Assembly: GCF_002160015.1 (NCBI RefSeq)
Contig: NZ_NFJT01000022.1
Span: 1 to 50,359, forward strand
Origin: Anaerofilum sp. An201
Lineage (GTDB): Bacteria; Bacillota; Clostridia; Oscillospirales; Ruminococcaceae
Direction: 5' to 3'
DNA length: 50,359 nucleotides
The position numbers and the translations under genes are program-made. This document shows positions 13,459 to 21,988 of this stretch, piece after piece. The first letter of the stretch is position 1, and each line of letters opens with the position of its first letter. Below the pieces are notes generated by a model that worked only from the letters and a program-made list of their open reading frames with translations, had not been told where the DNA came from and did not search any database.

Positions 13459-16317
13459 TCACCCCTCAAAGAAATTACAGATTGTCTTTTGAGTTAGTAC
13501 AAGCCTGTCTTTCTCGGACATTGTATCTTCCAAATACAAATATTCAAACCTCTCATATCCAAAAGCAGCGTTGTTCTGCCGCAAGAACTCCGTCTCCACG
13601 AATTCCTTTTTATCCTTGAACTTCAGGTCATTGGCATAAATCTCACCCTTGGTCTCGGCAATCATAACCTTATGGATCTTGCCTTCTTTACGCTGGAGGA
13701 TGAGAAAGTCCGGTGTATACATCCCTACATACTGCCAGACGCCAGCACTTCGTTTGTAGCACTTGACCTTAAACTCCGTCATGGTTCGGTCTCCGTTGTA
13801 GTAAACCTCCAGGCCCAAACGCTCGATTTCGGGAAAGGTCAGCACTTCCCGCAGGAAAATCTGCTCAAAGCCGCTGTCTGTGTGGTAGGGCAGGTAGTGG
13901 AAAGAGCGGTCCTTTTGGGGGTGAGAGGAATATTTTTTACGGAGCATGGTCAGGACGTCTTCCTGCCCCAGCTCCTGAGCCAACTCCATCATCGCCTGCG
14001 CTTTCTTATCTAATTTCAGCTTGCCCTGGTCATCCAGAACAATTTTCTGTGCCGTCTCCTGATCGGGATAGTAATCCTGGGGCCGTTCTGTCTCAACTGT
14101 CTGAGTAAAGTTGGCGATATTCAGCAGGCTGGCCGACTGAGGTATCCGTTCCTCATAGGTCGCGTAGGAGCGAAAGGCACAAAAGGTCTTGCGGATATTC
14201 GCCTCCACCTGGAGCAGATCATATTTGGAACTGAAATACCGCGAGCCATCCCGTTGATAAGTGATTTTCTCAAAGATAGACCTCAGTTGGGCATCATAGG
14301 GCTGCAATTCCTCCATGGTAAGAGTGTAGATGGAACTGCGAACGATGTTATAAAGCCAGGAAGAATAAGACGCCCGGACAGCACCGCGTTCCTCATTATC
14401 CACTCTGGTATCCGTTACCTCCATGGAGAAATCGGTGGTTTTAATGGTGCCTGCTACAATACTTGCATTTTTGCAAACATCAGGGAGTGTTTTTTTCGGC
14501 TCAGCGGGGTCTACGATCAAAGTTTCATAATGGATCTTCAGCTGATAGAAGTCCACCTTGGGCAAATGGAGATGATCGGTGCGGTCATACCGATTCAGCG
14601 ACACTTTATGGTGGTCTGCTTCACAAAACTCTTTCAGAGAGATATGGTGTTGTTTCAGCAGTTGAGCATTCAGTTTTTCCGCATTGCTGCTGTTTAGATA
14701 GATCAGAGCTGTTTCCAGTGCGTCTTTCTGTACCTGACGCAGGCAGCGGCAAGCGGTCTGCAGTACCATGTTTTTGGGGCAATCTCCCTCTTGGGAGAGA
14801 ATGATTCCCGTCAGGCTGCGGCAATCCCAGCCCTCTTTTCCGATCTGAACCAACAAAACAATGCGGATCTTTGAGAAAGGCTGGTCCAAGCTGTCAAACT
14901 CCATCTGGCTATCGACTGGCTGTGGATACTGCTTATTGCCTTTGTGGAATTTCAGAATGGCATCACCGGAAAGCCCATACTCCGCCGCGATACGAGCTAC
15001 TATGGGGTAGACCAGCTCCTCCAATTTTTCAATGCTCCCGCAGTAGATGCCCAGCTTGGCCAGTGTCCCGTCGGGATATACGGTATCCCGATAAGCATCC
15101 AAAAACTCCCTGACGCCGTTTTCAATAATACAGCCGCTGTCAGGAATATCTGCAATCTTCACAATGGGCCGCTTGAGAAAGTTTCCTACGCCGTCGATAA
15201 GCGGATAGTAATAAACAATGTTGGAAATCTCCGCCGAGGATACAGAGAGATCATCCGTTACCTTAATTTTCTCTGCCTTTTCCAGATAGGGTGTGCCGGA
15301 AAAGCCAATCACGGAATTAACGGTCTGATTCTTCGCCCACTTGCTGACTACGGCACGGAGCTTAATCTCATCGCTGACCGCATGGTGGACCTCATCGATG
15401 AAAATGGACAAACCGGGGAGTTTGCCGATCAGGTTGCGCAGCTCATTGGCCTGCCGATCCTTTTCATCATCACTCTCGTCATAAAAACTGATCTGGCCTT
15501 CAACTTCCTGTATGCGGTCCAAAATAACCTTTTCCGCATTGGTGACAGCCACTAAGCCAAACAACTCAGACAGCGGTTGGTGATTGGCTATTTTCTGCAC
15601 ATTGGGATTCTTAGTCTTATTGGATTTTTTTGCGGTCTTGCCCTGGTCCAGCACCTCAAAGGAGATCTGACGCTTGATTTCCGATGCCGCCGGTTGGGGA
15701 ATCACCCAAGAAGGATCAAACCGCTGGATAGTTTTCAAACTGGGGACAACCGAGGATTTCAAACCAGAGGGAGCAAAGATCATAAAGTTATGGGCAAAGG
15801 CCGGGTTGTGCGGCTCGTTTTTGGCAAAGTACAGATCCAGATAAATAAATGCAGCCATCAGGTAGGTTTTACCCGCACCCATAGGAAGGCTGAACAGGTA
15901 ATCGGTATAAGATACTCCATAAAAAGCGGACTGGAAAAAATCTTCATAATCGATACTCTCCGGATCTTTGCGTATCTGTTTTTCCAGCTTCTCAGAAACC
16001 TGCTCACCTGCATCGTTCTTTTGGCAGGCGTACTCAAATAGCGCTGCCGCAGCCGGGTGATTCAGTAAGAAGGCCCGTGTTTTTGCGGAAAGTTCCTCCT
16101 GCTCTAAGTCCAAAGTGTTGAACGCCCCCTGACAGAACAATTTTGCCAAAGGCGCACAATCACAGGCAATTTTTAGATACAGATAGGTTTTGATGGCATC
16201 TACCTGCGCATCTCGCATCTGGTTGGTCTTTTCAATATAAGCGATGATCCCCTGGGCAGTACACTCGGAGGACGCAAACCAACGGTTCCGCGCGTTGGTG
16301 ATCATTTGGTGAAACAT
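13459..16317 (-). CDS. res: type III restriction enzyme helicase-nuclease subunit (Res)
   Basis: A 952-residue superfamily 2 DNA translocase with a nuclease end. Walker A is LPMGAGKT (144-151), the DEAH-type box is IDEVHHAV (Asp308 to His312), motif III is GFSGTPY (339-344), and motif VI reads QTACRCLRQ in place of the usual QRxGRxxR. Near the C-terminus YTPDFLIL...IAETKGE supplies a PD-(D/E)xK site (Asp870, Glu888, Lys890). Together these fit Res of type III systems: ATP-driven movement between two sites, then cleavage. ATG 16317 overlaps the stop of the HTH gene, so it is translationally coupled. The motif VI change could affect ATPase coupling. Confidence 0.88.
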   Translation of the reverse strand: MFHQMITNARNRWFASSECTAQGIIAYIEKTNQMRDAQVDAIKTYLYLKIACDCAPLAKLFCQGAFNTLDLEQEELSAKTRAFLLNHPAAAALFEYACQKNDAGEQVSEKLEKQIRKDPESIDYEDFFQSAFYGVSYTDYLFSLPMGAGKTYLMAAFIYLDLYFAKNEPHNPAFAHNFMIFAPSGLKSSVVPSLKTIQRFDPSWVIPQPAASEIKRQISFEVLDQGKTAKKSNKTKNPNVQKIANHQPLSELFGLVAVTNAEKVILDRIQEVEGQISFYDESDDEKDRQANELRNLIGKLPGLSIFIDEVHHAVSDEIKLRAVVSKWAKNQTVNSVIGFSGTPYLEKAEKIKVTDDLSVSSAEISNIVYYYPLIDGVGNFLKRPIVKIADIPDSGCIIENGVREFLDAYRDTVYPDGTLAKLGIYCGSIEKLEELVYPIVARIAAEYGLSGDAILKFHKGNKQYPQPVDSQMEFDSLDQPFSKIRIVLLVQIGKEGWDCRSLTGIILSQEGDCPKNMVLQTACRCLRQVQKDALETALIYLNSSNAEKLNAQLLKQHHISLKEFCEADHHKVSLNRYDRTDHLHLPKVDFYQLKIHYETLIVDPAEPKKTLPDVCKNASIVAGTIKTTDFSMEVTDTRVDNEERGAVRASYSSWLYNIVRSSIYTLTMEELQPYDAQLRSIFEKITYQRDGSRYFSSKYDLLQVEANIRKTFCAFRSYATYEERIPQSASLLNIANFTQTVETERPQDYYPDQETAQKIVLDDQGKLKLDKKAQAMMELAQELGQEDVLTMLRKKYSSHPQKDRSFHYLPYHTDSGFEQIFLREVLTFPEIERLGLEVYYNGDRTMTEFKVKCYKRSAGVWQYVGMYTPDFLILQRKEGKIHKVMIAETKGEIYANDLKFKDKKEFVETEFLRQNNAAFGYERFEYLYLEDTMSEKDRLVLTQKTICNFFEG

Positions 16318-16511
16318 CAGCAATCTCCTTTTTGTGATTCTTTCGCTTTGCGCGTTCTTCCGTCCAACGGCTTTTTGGCATCTTTCGGGATAGCCCATAC
16401 ACGTCCAAGGCGATATGCTCCTGGAATGCGTCCGTCTCCACAAAGGATCTCAACGCGTCGTTGTGTAATACCCCATTCTGTTGCTTTATCTTTTGGCGTT
16501 ACATATTCCAT
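16317..16511 (-). CDS. small helix-turn-helix DNA-binding protein, first gene of the RM operon
   Basis: A 64-residue basic protein: ATEWGITQRRVEILCGDGR, then IPGAYRLGRVWAIPKDA, then KKPLDGRT. This is the excisionase/MerR-like single HTH form (HTH_17 type) often found at the head of restriction or toxin-antitoxin operons in Clostridia. Its stop overlaps the res start (TCAT). A consensus promoter lies 48 bases upstream. It most likely controls its own operon, keeping restriction low until the host DNA is methylated, but I cannot exclude a role as excisionase of the element. Confidence 0.75.
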   Translation of the reverse strand: MEYVTPKDKATEWGITQRRVEILCGDGRIPGAYRLGRVWAIPKDAKKPLDGRTRKAKESQKGDC

Positions 16512-16558
16512 ATTGGCAGGCCCCTTAATTGTCCATCTTTATCTTACCGTTTGGTCGT

Positions 16559-16587
16559 ATTATACATCTTTCAAGCGAACAATACAA
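16559..16587 (-). promoter_or_regulatory. promoter of the restriction operon
   Basis: On the minus strand: TTGTAT (16587-16582), 17 bases, TATAAT (16564-16559), about 48 bases before the HTH start. AT-rich sequence surrounds it. The stretch 16588-16752 beyond it holds no gene or clear signal that I can support. Confidence 0.75.
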
Positions 16588-16752
16588 CTTAGGGGAACTA
16601 TTTTGTAGCCCGCTTAACTACTGATCGTCATTCAAGTTGGAGGCGTAAATATGTATGTATAAATCCCCATACCTTCATGGAGACTGTAACAAAACGCTCG
16701 TATTATAGCAGGATTCTGCAACAACTCTATTTTACACTAAGGTGACATCACC

Positions 16753-16805
16753 TTTAGGTTCCTGTGCCGAAAGGCGTGTGGGTTCGACCCCCACTACCCG
16801 TACCA
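16753..16805 (+). other. 3' half of tRNA-Leu(UAG): candidate att site and island border
   Basis: Reading from the anticodon loop TTTAGGT (UAG anticodon) and stem strand TCCTG, then a long variable arm with GCC-gaaa-GGC, the T-arm GTGGG-TTCGACC-CCCAC, an acceptor strand TACCCGT and ACCA: the 3' half of a class II tRNA-Leu. The 5' side (TCACC before the loop) cannot pair, and no D-arm or 5' acceptor strand exists. Thus only the 3' half remains, as at an att site where an element has integrated in the tRNA. A terminator for the tRNA follows. Confidence 0.75.
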
Positions 16806-16810
16806 GATAC

Positions 16811-16842
16811 AGCCCGGACGCAGTTTGCGTTCGGGCTTTTTG
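16811..16842 (+). terminator. rho-independent terminator of the former tRNA-Leu
   Basis: A 12-base-pair stem AGCCCGGACGCA with TGCGTTCGGGCT (one G:T pair), a 3-base loop, then TTTTTG. It lies 5 bases after the tRNA-like 3' end and marks the start of chromosomal-type sequence. Confidence 0.85.
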
Positions 16843-17025
16843 TTTTGTCTGGATAAAAAATGCCCGATTAGAAGCTGCGCTTTTCAGCACACGCGGTACA
16901 TATAAAGAAAAACTCTTTCGGCATTGGTATCCCGCTCCCGCATCTTTGCAGACTTATGATTTCGCCAGACGCCGCCCTGTATCCCAACGGATAAAAAGAG
17001 CGGCGCGTTTTGCCATTCGGCCGCC

Positions 17026-17054
17026 TTGCACAGTGATGAAATTTTGTGTATAAT
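17026..17054 (+). promoter_or_regulatory. promoter of the opp operon
   Basis: TTGCAC (17026-17031), 17 bases, TATAAT (17049-17054), about 50 bases before the oppB start. No operator is evident. The stretch 16843-17025 shows no gene. Confidence 0.8.
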
Positions 17055-17104
17055 GAATAAAATGCCGTTTGCCGGCAGCACCAACAAGAGAGCGGGGGAA
17101 TATC

Positions 17105-18055
17105 ATGCTGCGCTATGTGCTCAAACGCCTGGGCAGAAGCCTCATCACACTGTTTTTCATTGTCACGATCATTTTTTCCCTGCTTCGGCTGATGCCGGAG
17201 GAGGGATATTTCAACAACTACGACAAGCTCACTCCCGCGCAGATCGAGGCCGAGCTCACCACGCTGGGCTTGCGCGATCCGCTGCCGGTGCAGCTGGGAA
17301 GATTCTACAACCAGCTGCTCCACTTTGATCTGGGGGTATCCAATAAATATCGCCAGAACGTTTCCATCAACACCATCCTGGCCGAAAAGGCGCCGGTGTC
17401 CATCAAGCTGGGCCTGATGAGCCTGGGCCTTGCGCTGGTGGTGGGCGTTCCGCTGGGCATTCTGATGGCGCGCAGCAACCGGACCCGCTGGAAAATCGGG
17501 GATAAATTCGGCACTGTTTTTGTGGTGCTCATTCAGGCCGTTCCGGCGGCGGTGTATTATCTGCTGATCCAGCTGTACGGCACCAAGTATCTGCGCATCC
17601 CCATGCTGTTCGACGAGAGCGACTGGCGGTGCTGGGTGCTTCCGGTGCTCAGCCTTTCGCTTGGCAACATCGCCTATTACGCTATGTGGCTGCGCCGTTA
17701 TATGGTGGATGAGCAGAACAAGGATTATGTCAAGCTGGCGCGTGCAAAGGGCGTGCCGGAAAAGGACATCATGAAAAAGCATGTGCTGCGCAATGCGCTG
17801 GTGCCGATGGTGCAGTATCTGCCCGGTTCCATCCTGATGACCATCTGCGGCTCCATCTATGTGGAGAGTTTGTATTCAGTTCCCGGCATGGGCGGGCTGC
17901 TGGTGGACGTCATCAAGCGGCAGGACAACACAATGGTGCAGGCGCTGGTGCTGGTGTTTGCGGTGCTGGGCATTCTGGGGCTTCTGGCCGGCGATCTGCT
18001 GATGGCTCTGGTGGACCCGCGCATCAGCTTTACAAAAAAAGAGGGGGCACGGTAA
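17105..18055 (+). CDS. oppB: oligopeptide ABC transporter permease OppB-like
   Basis: A 316-residue inner-membrane permease with about six membrane segments (residues 9-30, 100-122, 136-165, 178-200, 240-262, 284-305). It carries the BPD_transp_1 family's ATPase-contact loop, 'VDEQNKDYVKLARAKGVPEK'. ATG 17105 follows GAGAGCGGGGGAA. With OppC, D and F it forms a dipeptide/oligopeptide importer. First gene of the operon. No substrate-binding protein gene is in or near it. OppB and DppB cannot be separated by reading alone; the downstream peptidases suggest cell-wall peptides as cargo. Confidence 0.88.
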   Translation: MLRYVLKRLGRSLITLFFIVTIIFSLLRLMPEEGYFNNYDKLTPAQIEAELTTLGLRDPLPVQLGRFYNQLLHFDLGVSNKYRQNVSINTILAEKAPVSIKLGLMSLGLALVVGVPLGILMARSNRTRWKIGDKFGTVFVVLIQAVPAAVYYLLIQLYGTKYLRIPMLFDESDWRCWVLPVLSLSLGNIAYYAMWLRRYMVDEQNKDYVKLARAKGVPEKDIMKKHVLRNALVPMVQYLPGSILMTICGSIYVESLYSVPGMGGLLVDVIKRQDNTMVQALVLVFAVLGILGLLAGDLLMALVDPRISFTKKEGAR

Positions 18056-18058
18056 ACA

Positions 18059-19060
18059 ATGGCCTATCGAATCCAAAAAGAAAAACAGCTGGCACAGGCG
18101 GCAGAGCAGGCGCTGCAGCAATCCGTGGACGCCGAGCTGTTCCAGTTTGCCGACTACGACCCCGACCGCGCCGAGCAGACCGGTTATTCCAACTATTCCT
18201 ATTGGAAAAGCACCTTCGCGGTGTTCCGCCGCAACAAGGTGGCGATGGGGCTTCTCATTCTGATCGCGGTGATCCTGCTGTTCACCTTTATCCAGCCCTA
18301 TCTGCCCGGCCAGCGCCCGGCCACCCTGATCAATAACGACCCGGTCACTGGGATGCATATGGCCAACCGCAAGCCGGACGCCGAGTTCTGGTTCGGCACC
18401 AACTCCATCGGCCAGGACCTGTGGAGCATGGTGTGGAGCGGCACCCGCACCAGCCTGTTCATCGGGTTCTCGGTGGCCTGTGTGGAGGCGGTCGTGGGCA
18501 TCTGCGTGGGCATTCTGTGGGGATATCTGCGCAAGCTGGACGTTGTGTTCACCGAAGTGTACAACATCATCGACAACATCCCGCAGACCATCGTGCTGAT
18601 CCTTCTCTCCTACATCATGCGCCCCGGCATCGGCACGCTGATCTTTGCAATGTGCATGACCGGATGGGCGCAGATGGCGCGGTTCATCCGCAACCAGGTC
18701 ATCATCATCCGAGACCGCGACTACAATCTGGCCTCCCGCTGCCTGGGCACGCCGCTGCACCGGATCATGCTGCGCAATCTGCTGCCGTATCTGGTCAGCA
18801 TCATCATGCTGCGGATGGCGCTCGCCATTCCCGCCGCCATCGGCAACGAGGTGTTCATCACCTATATTGGCCTGGGCCTGCCGGTGGACACGCCCAGCCT
18901 GGGCAACCTCATCAATACCGGCCGCACCGTGATGACCACCCACGGCATGGAGTATCAGCTGCTGTTCCCCACGGCGGTGCTCAGCGTCATCACCATCAGC
19001 TTTTACATCATCGGCAATGCATTTGCGGATGCCGCCGATCCCAAAAATCACGTGTTCTGA
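18059..19060 (+). CDS. oppC: oligopeptide ABC transporter permease OppC-like
   Basis: The 333-residue partner permease. A 60-residue cytoplasmic N-terminus (EAA-rich, then YSYWKSTFAVFRRNK) is followed by the first membrane segment (VAMGLLILIAVILLFTF), a periplasm-side loop with FGTNSIGQDLWS, the family hallmark, and about five further segments. The loop 'RDRDYNLASRCLGTPLHRI' contacts the ATPases. It starts 3 bases after oppB. OppB-OppC make the transmembrane channel. The 'G.NEVFITYIGLGLPVDTPSLG' region fits the DppC/OppC family. Confidence 0.9.
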   Translation: MAYRIQKEKQLAQAAEQALQQSVDAELFQFADYDPDRAEQTGYSNYSYWKSTFAVFRRNKVAMGLLILIAVILLFTFIQPYLPGQRPATLINNDPVTGMHMANRKPDAEFWFGTNSIGQDLWSMVWSGTRTSLFIGFSVACVEAVVGICVGILWGYLRKLDVVFTEVYNIIDNIPQTIVLILLSYIMRPGIGTLIFAMCMTGWAQMARFIRNQVIIIRDRDYNLASRCLGTPLHRIMLRNLLPYLVSIIMLRMALAIPAAIGNEVFITYIGLGLPVDTPSLGNLINTGRTVMTTHGMEYQLLFPTAVLSVITISFYIIGNAFADAADPKNHVF

Positions 19061-19081
19061 TGCCGGAAGGAGGAGAATAAA

Positions 19082-20116
19082 ATGAGCAATACCATCCTTT
19101 CGGTGGAAGGACTGCGGGTGCAGTTCTCGCTGCGCGGCAAGGTGCTGAACGCCATCCGGGACGTCAGCCTGACGCTGGAGAAGGGCGAAAGCCTTGCCAT
19201 CGTGGGCGAATCGGGCAGCGGCAAAAGCGTGCTGTGTAAAACCTTTATGGGGCTGCTGGACGCCAACGGCTCCATCACGGCCGGGCATATCTGGTTCGGC
19301 GGGGAGGATCTCACCCAATACACCACCGAAAAGCAGTGGCTGGGCATTCGCGGCAAGAAGATCGCGATGGTGATGCAGGACCCCATGACCAGCCTGAATC
19401 CGCTGAAAACAGTGGGCGCCCAGATCACCGAGGCGGTCGTTCTGCACCAGGGCCTTTCGGGGGAGGCGGCGCGCGCCGAGACGGTGCGCATTCTGGGCGA
19501 TGTGGGCATCACCGATCCCGAACGCCGCTATAAGCAATATCCGCACGAGTTCTCGGGCGGTATGCGCCAGCGCGTTGTGATCGCCATTGCGGTGGCCTGC
19601 CGCCCGGAGATCCTGATCTGCGACGAGCCCACCACCGCGCTGGATGTGACGATCCAGGCGCAGATCCTGCACTTGATCCGCCAGCTGAAAGAAAAATACC
19701 AGCTCACCACCATCTATATCACCCACGATCTGGGCGTGGTTGCCAGTGTGGCCGACCGCATCGCGGTGATGTACGCGGGCGATATCGTGGAGATCGGGCG
19801 CTGTGAGGAAGTGTTCTGCGACCCGCGCCATCCCTATACCTGGGCGCTGCTGTCCAGCCTGCCGCAGCTGGCCGAGCGGGGAGACGAACTCTATTCCATA
19901 CAGGGCACGCCGCCCAACCTGTTCACCGAAATTCAGGGCGATGCCTTTGCGCCGCGCAATCCCCATGCACTGAAGATCGACTTCGTCAAGCGGCCGCCCT
20001 ATTTTGAGGTCAGCCCCACACACAGGGCGCGCACCTGGCTGCTGGACCCGCGCGCTCCCAAGGTGGAACCGCCGGAGAGCATCCGCAAGCTGCGGGAAGG
20101 AGGGCTGTGGAAATGA
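19082..20116 (+). CDS. oppD: oligopeptide ABC transporter ATPase OppD-like
   Basis: A 344-residue cytoplasmic ATPase. Walker A GESGSGKS at 42-49, signature FSGGMRQRV near 157, Walker [13 protein letters not shown] near 180, and the C-terminal oligopeptide-type extension with a domain ending '[19 protein letters not shown]' region (here [10 protein letters not shown]). OppD usually has an iron-sulphur-type Cys motif there; only scattered Cys are seen in this copy. GGAAGGAGG lies before ATG 19082. Its stop overlaps the oppF start by ATGA at 20113-20116, so the two ATPases are made in equal amounts. Confidence 0.9.
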   Translation: MSNTILSVEGLRVQFSLRGKVLNAIRDVSLTLEKGESLAIVGESGSGKSVLCKTFMGLLDANGSITAGHIWFGGEDLTQYTTEKQWLGIRGKKIAMVMQDPMTSLNPLKTVGAQITEAVVLHQGLSGEAARAETVRILGDVGITDPERRYKQYPHEFSGGMRQRVVIAIAVACRPEILICDEPTTALDVTIQAQILHLIRQLKEKYQLTTIYITHDLGVVASVADRIAVMYAGDIVEIGRCEEVFCDPRHPYTWALLSSLPQLAERGDELYSIQGTPPNLFTEIQGDAFAPRNPHALKIDFVKRPPYFEVSPTHRARTWLLDPRAPKVEPPESIRKLREGGLWK

Positions 20117-21066
20117 GCAACAGCAACACTCCGTTGGTGCAGGTGAAGGATCTGACCGTCACCTTCGGCAGCGGACGCCAGAAATTCACAGCCGTTCAGA
20201 ATGTCAGCTTTGATATCCGGCGCGGGGAGACCTTTGGCCTGGTGGGGGAGAGCGGAAGCGGAAAAACCACCATCGGCCGTGCGATCATCCGGGTGAACCC
20301 GGTGGCCGGCGGCGAGATCCTGTACAACGGCCAGCGTATCAGCGGCCGCATCCCGCGCGCGCTCGACCGCGAAGTGACCCGAAAACTGCAGATGATCTTT
20401 CAGGACCCGATGTCCAGCCTGAACGAGCGCGCGAAGGTGGACTATATCGTCAGCGAGGGGCTATATGGCCGCGGGCTGTCGGAAGCCCAGCGGCGGGAAA
20501 AGGTGGAGCAGGCGCTGCGGGAGGTGGGCCTTCTGCCCGAGTTTGCCAGCCGCTTTCCGCACGAGTTTTCGGGCGGGCAGCGCCAGCGCATCGGCATTGC
20601 GCGGGCGCTGATCATGGAGCCGGAATTCATCGTTGCCGACGAGCCCATCTCGGCGCTGGACGTCTCGATCCGCGCACAGGTGCTGAACCTTCTGAGCCAG
20701 CTGCAAAAGCAGCGCGGCCTCACCTATCTCTTCATCAGCCATGATCTTTCGGTGATGCGCTTTATCTGCGACCGGATTGCCGTCATCCATCTGGGGCGGC
20801 TGGTGGAGCTTGCCGATACCGAGACCCTGTTCCGGCATCCGCTGCACCCGTATACCAGGGCGCTGCTGTCGGCGGTGCCCATCCCCGACCCCCGCGCAGA
20901 GCGGGAGAAAAAGCTGGTGGTATACGATCCCTCCTGCCATGAATACGATGCCGATCCCCCCGCGTGGTGCGAGGCGGAGCCGGGACATTTCGTGCGTGCC
21001 AACCGCAGGGAATTGGATGCCTATCAAACGATTTTGCAACAGAACGGAGACAACGATCATGATTAA
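20113..21066 (+). CDS. oppF: oligopeptide ABC transporter ATPase OppF-like
   Basis: A 317-residue second ATPase of the importer. Walker [10 protein letters not shown] at 45-53, signature FSGGQRQRI, Walker [13 protein letters not shown], and the C-terminal oligopeptide extension ([19 protein letters not shown]) with a Cys pair typical of OppF/DppF. I chose ATG 20113 over the GTG at 20107, because the ATGA overlap with oppD is the usual coupling arrangement and AGGAGGGCTG lies upstream. It overlaps the next gene, an LD-carboxypeptidase, by 8 bases, tying the importer to peptide processing. Confidence 0.88.
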   Translation: MSNSNTPLVQVKDLTVTFGSGRQKFTAVQNVSFDIRRGETFGLVGESGSGKTTIGRAIIRVNPVAGGEILYNGQRISGRIPRALDREVTRKLQMIFQDPMSSLNERAKVDYIVSEGLYGRGLSEAQRREKVEQALREVGLLPEFASRFPHEFSGGQRQRIGIARALIMEPEFIVADEPISALDVSIRAQVLNLLSQLQKQRGLTYLFISHDLSVMRFICDRIAVIHLGRLVELADTETLFRHPLHPYTRALLSAVPIPDPRAEREKKLVVYDPSCHEYDADPPAWCEAEPGHFVRANRRELDAYQTILQQNGDNDHD

Positions 21067-21973
21067 GCCGATGCCCTTGTATCCCGGTGCGCGCGTGGCT
21101 GTGCTGTGTCCCTCCGGCCCGATGCCGGAGGGCAGACTGGAGCCTGCGCTGGACAGCATCCGCGCGCTGGGCCTGGACCCGGTGGTGATGCCCAGCTGCG
21201 AAAAGCAGCACGGCCATTTTGCAGGGGAAGACGCCCGCCGCGCCGCCGACCTGAACACCGCGTTTGCGGACGATACCATTGCGGGCATTCTGTGTATGCG
21301 CGGCGGCTACGGCGCACAGCGCCTGATGGACCGCCTGGACTGGGACACCATCGCGGCGCATCCCAAATTTTTCGGCGGTTACAGCGACATCACCGCCCTG
21401 CATATCCAGCTGAACCAGCGCTGCGGCATAGCCACCTGGCACATCCCGATGCCGGCCACCGAGTGGTATGCCGGCATGGACGACTACACCAGAGCCAGCC
21501 TTCGCCGCGCGCTGTTTGTGGGAGCGCTGGGGCCGATGTACAATCCCGACGACCGCCCGATGCGCTGCCTGGCCAAAGGACGTGCCCGCGGCCAGCTGGT
21601 GGGCGGGAACCTGTCGCTGGTGGTGTCCACACTGGGCACGCCCTGGGAGATCGACACCCGGCACAAGCTGCTGTTCCTGGAAGATGTGGACGAGGAACCC
21701 TACCGCATCGACCGGATGCTGCTGCAGCTGAAACAGGCGGGAAAGCTGTCCGACTGCGACGGCATCCTGCTGGGCGATTTCACCAACTGCGAGCCGGAAA
21801 ATCCCGCCCGCAGCCTGACCATCGAGGAGGTGCTGCGGGAGCTGCTGCTGGACGAGTGCAAGCCGGTGCTGACCCATGTTGCCTGCGGCCATTCGATGCC
21901 CACCATGAGCCTGCCGCTGGGGCTGAACGCCATGATGGATGCCACTGCCGGTACGCTGACGATTCTGGAATAA
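21059..21973 (+). CDS. LD-carboxypeptidase, peptidase family S66
   Basis: A 304-residue S66 serine peptidase, cytoplasmic (no signal peptide). The likely triad is Ser109 in [11 protein letters not shown], Glu208 in [10 protein letters not shown], and His278 in [10 protein letters not shown]; the oxyanion loop is RGGYGAQRL. The family removes the terminal D-Ala from murein tetrapeptides (LdcA/YkfA) or cleaves microcin C-like compounds (MccF). The start at 21059 overlaps oppF, with GGAG 12 bases upstream; ATG 21071 is an alternative. Its fusion to a peptide importer points to recycling of imported wall peptides. Confidence 0.9.
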   Translation: MIKPMPLYPGARVAVLCPSGPMPEGRLEPALDSIRALGLDPVVMPSCEKQHGHFAGEDARRAADLNTAFADDTIAGILCMRGGYGAQRLMDRLDWDTIAAHPKFFGGYSDITALHIQLNQRCGIATWHIPMPATEWYAGMDDYTRASLRRALFVGALGPMYNPDDRPMRCLAKGRARGQLVGGNLSLVVSTLGTPWEIDTRHKLLFLEDVDEEPYRIDRMLLQLKQAGKLSDCDGILLGDFTNCEPENPARSLTIEEVLRELLLDECKPVLTHVACGHSMPTMSLPLGLNAMMDATAGTLTILE

Positions 21974-21988
21974 CGGGAGGGGAACGAG

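Noticed and set aside
10364-16511. BREX, DISARM or type I restriction system
   Set aside because: There is no PglZ, BrxC, specificity subunit or DISARM helicase; the Mod and Res motifs fit type III.
16742-16805. Complete tRNA-Leu gene
   Set aside because: The 5' acceptor, D-arm and 5' anticodon stem strand are missing, so only a 3' half exists.
17876-20023. Very long open frame on the minus strand opposite oppC and oppD
   Set aside because: It lies fully antisense to conserved genes with clear motifs; GC-rich codons readily leave such frames open, and its translation shows His/Gln/Ala-rich low-complexity sequence with no domain.
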